Below are positions 4,645-5,162 of a DNA stretch of 5,162 bases, one piece after another (within the stretch, counting starts at the first letter, position 1; every line of letters starts with the position of its first letter). The stretch is from Firmicutes bacterium UBA3920 (GTDB lineage Bacteria > Bacillota > Clostridia > Caldicoprobacterales > Xylanivirgaceae). The DNA lies in NCBI GenBank assembly GCA_002386065.1, contig DGES01000117.1:11291-16452 (forward strand). The letters are read 5' to 3'. The notes below the pieces were generated by a model that saw nothing but the letters and a program-made list of their open reading frames with translations, was not told the origin of the DNA and searched no databases. A program made the translations under genes and the position numbers.

Positions 4645-5162
4645 ATGGAGTTCAAATTAAAATCGAGTTTTAAGCCCCGTGGCGATCAGCCACAGGCAAT
4701 AGATGCGTTGGTAGAAGGAATAGAAAAGGGAGAAGAATGCCTTACACTTCTTGGGGTAACAGGATCAGGTAAAACTTTTACTATGGCCAATGTTATAGAA
4801 CGGGTTCAAAGACCTACTTTGGTACTTGCCCATAATAAGACACTGGCTGCACAGCTGTGTAGTGAGTTTAAGGAATTTTTTCCTGATAACGCAGTTGAGT
4901 ATTTTGTAAGTTATTATGATTACTATCAGCCAGAGGCATATGTACCCTCCACAGATACTTATATAGAAAAGGATGCCTCTATAAATGATGAGATAGATAA
5001 ACTTAGACACTCAGCTACATCTGCCCTATTCGAAAGGCGAGATGTAATAATTGTATCTAGTGTATCATGTATATATGGATTGGGTAATCCCCATGAATAT
5101 AAAGAGCTTACCGTGTCTCTAAGGCCAGGCATGATAAAGGATAGAGAAGATGTATTAAAGGC
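4645..5162 (+). CDS. uvrB: excinuclease ABC subunit B, N-terminal part
   Basis: The first 172 codons, open at the right edge, of a protein normally about 660 residues long. UvrB is the damage-verifying helicase-like subunit of nucleotide excision repair: UvrA loads it on DNA, it clamps a strand at the lesion, and it then recruits UvrC for dual incision. The visible part is very close to known Firmicute UvrB. It shows the start motif FKPRGDQPQAI (9-19), Walker A GVTGSGKT (37-44), LAHNKTLAAQL (61-71), and the beta-hairpin YYDYYQPEAYVP (90-101), whose tyrosines insert behind the DNA strand, then IEKDASINDEIDKLRHSAT (107-125) and SCIYGLGNP (141-149). Helicase motifs IV-VI and the UvrC-binding C terminus are beyond the window. 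The start is 4645 or the adjacent ATG 4642. A uvrA gene usually follows in this order. Confidence 0.98.
   Translation, partial: MEFKLKSSFKPRGDQPQAIDALVEGIEKGEECLTLLGVTGSGKTFTMANVIERVQRPTLVLAHNKTLAAQLCSEFKEFFPDNAVEYFVSYYDYYQPEAYVPSTDTYIEKDASINDEIDKLRHSATSALFERRDVIIVSSVSCIYGLGNPHEYKELTVSLRPGMIKDREDVLK

Noticed and set aside
4765..5010. Open frame of 81 codons on the - strand
   Set aside because: It lies inside uvrB, whose + strand protein is strongly conserved, and it has no domain of its own.

Overview
The window looks like chromosomal DNA of a low-GC, endospore-lineage Firmicute, most likely a member of the Clostridia. It is AT-rich with heavy ATA, AGA and TTA codon use, has strong purine-rich ribosome binding sites and TTG starts, and carries UvrB, S41 and M23 proteins of Firmicute type. 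All recognised genes lie on the + strand. I saw no mobile element, CRISPR array, tRNA or rRNA.

Layout. (1) Positions 1-294 hold the C-terminal catalytic part of an NlpC/P60 (C40) cysteine peptidase, cut by the left edge at its active-site Cys. (2) Positions 410-1672 encode a secreted murein hydrolase or activator: signal peptide, long PcsB/EnvC-like coiled coil, Ser/Asn linker and an intact M23 (LytM) metallopeptidase domain. A strong intrinsic terminator follows (1701-1738). (3) A near-consensus sigma-A promoter (1752-1780) starts a two-gene unit: a membrane-anchored S41 C-terminal processing protease of CtpA/CtpB type (1817-3049), then, 26 nt later, a polytopic membrane protein with a C-terminal PDZ domain resembling the division-site protein MinJ (3076-4311). 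(4) A leader of about 330 nt with a weak hairpin and two short perfect inverted repeats precedes uvrB (from 4645), the nucleotide excision repair helicase, which runs off the right edge.

The order M23/EnvC-like - S41 protease - PDZ membrane protein - uvrB matches, from general knowledge, a widespread Firmicute neighbourhood (ftsE-ftsX-[envC-like]-ctp-minJ-like-uvrB-uvrA; in Bacillus subtilis the ftsEX, ctpB, minJ and uvrBA genes are near one another). The likely theme is envelope remodelling at division or sporulation: two peptidoglycan hydrolases, a protease acting outside the membrane, and a PDZ membrane scaffold, next to an unrelated DNA repair operon. The window is therefore mostly a conserved housekeeping region. 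I found no convincing new system. The least explained parts are the uvrB leader, the extra cysteine pair in the PcsB-like coiled coil, and the role of the MinJ-like protein beside the protease.
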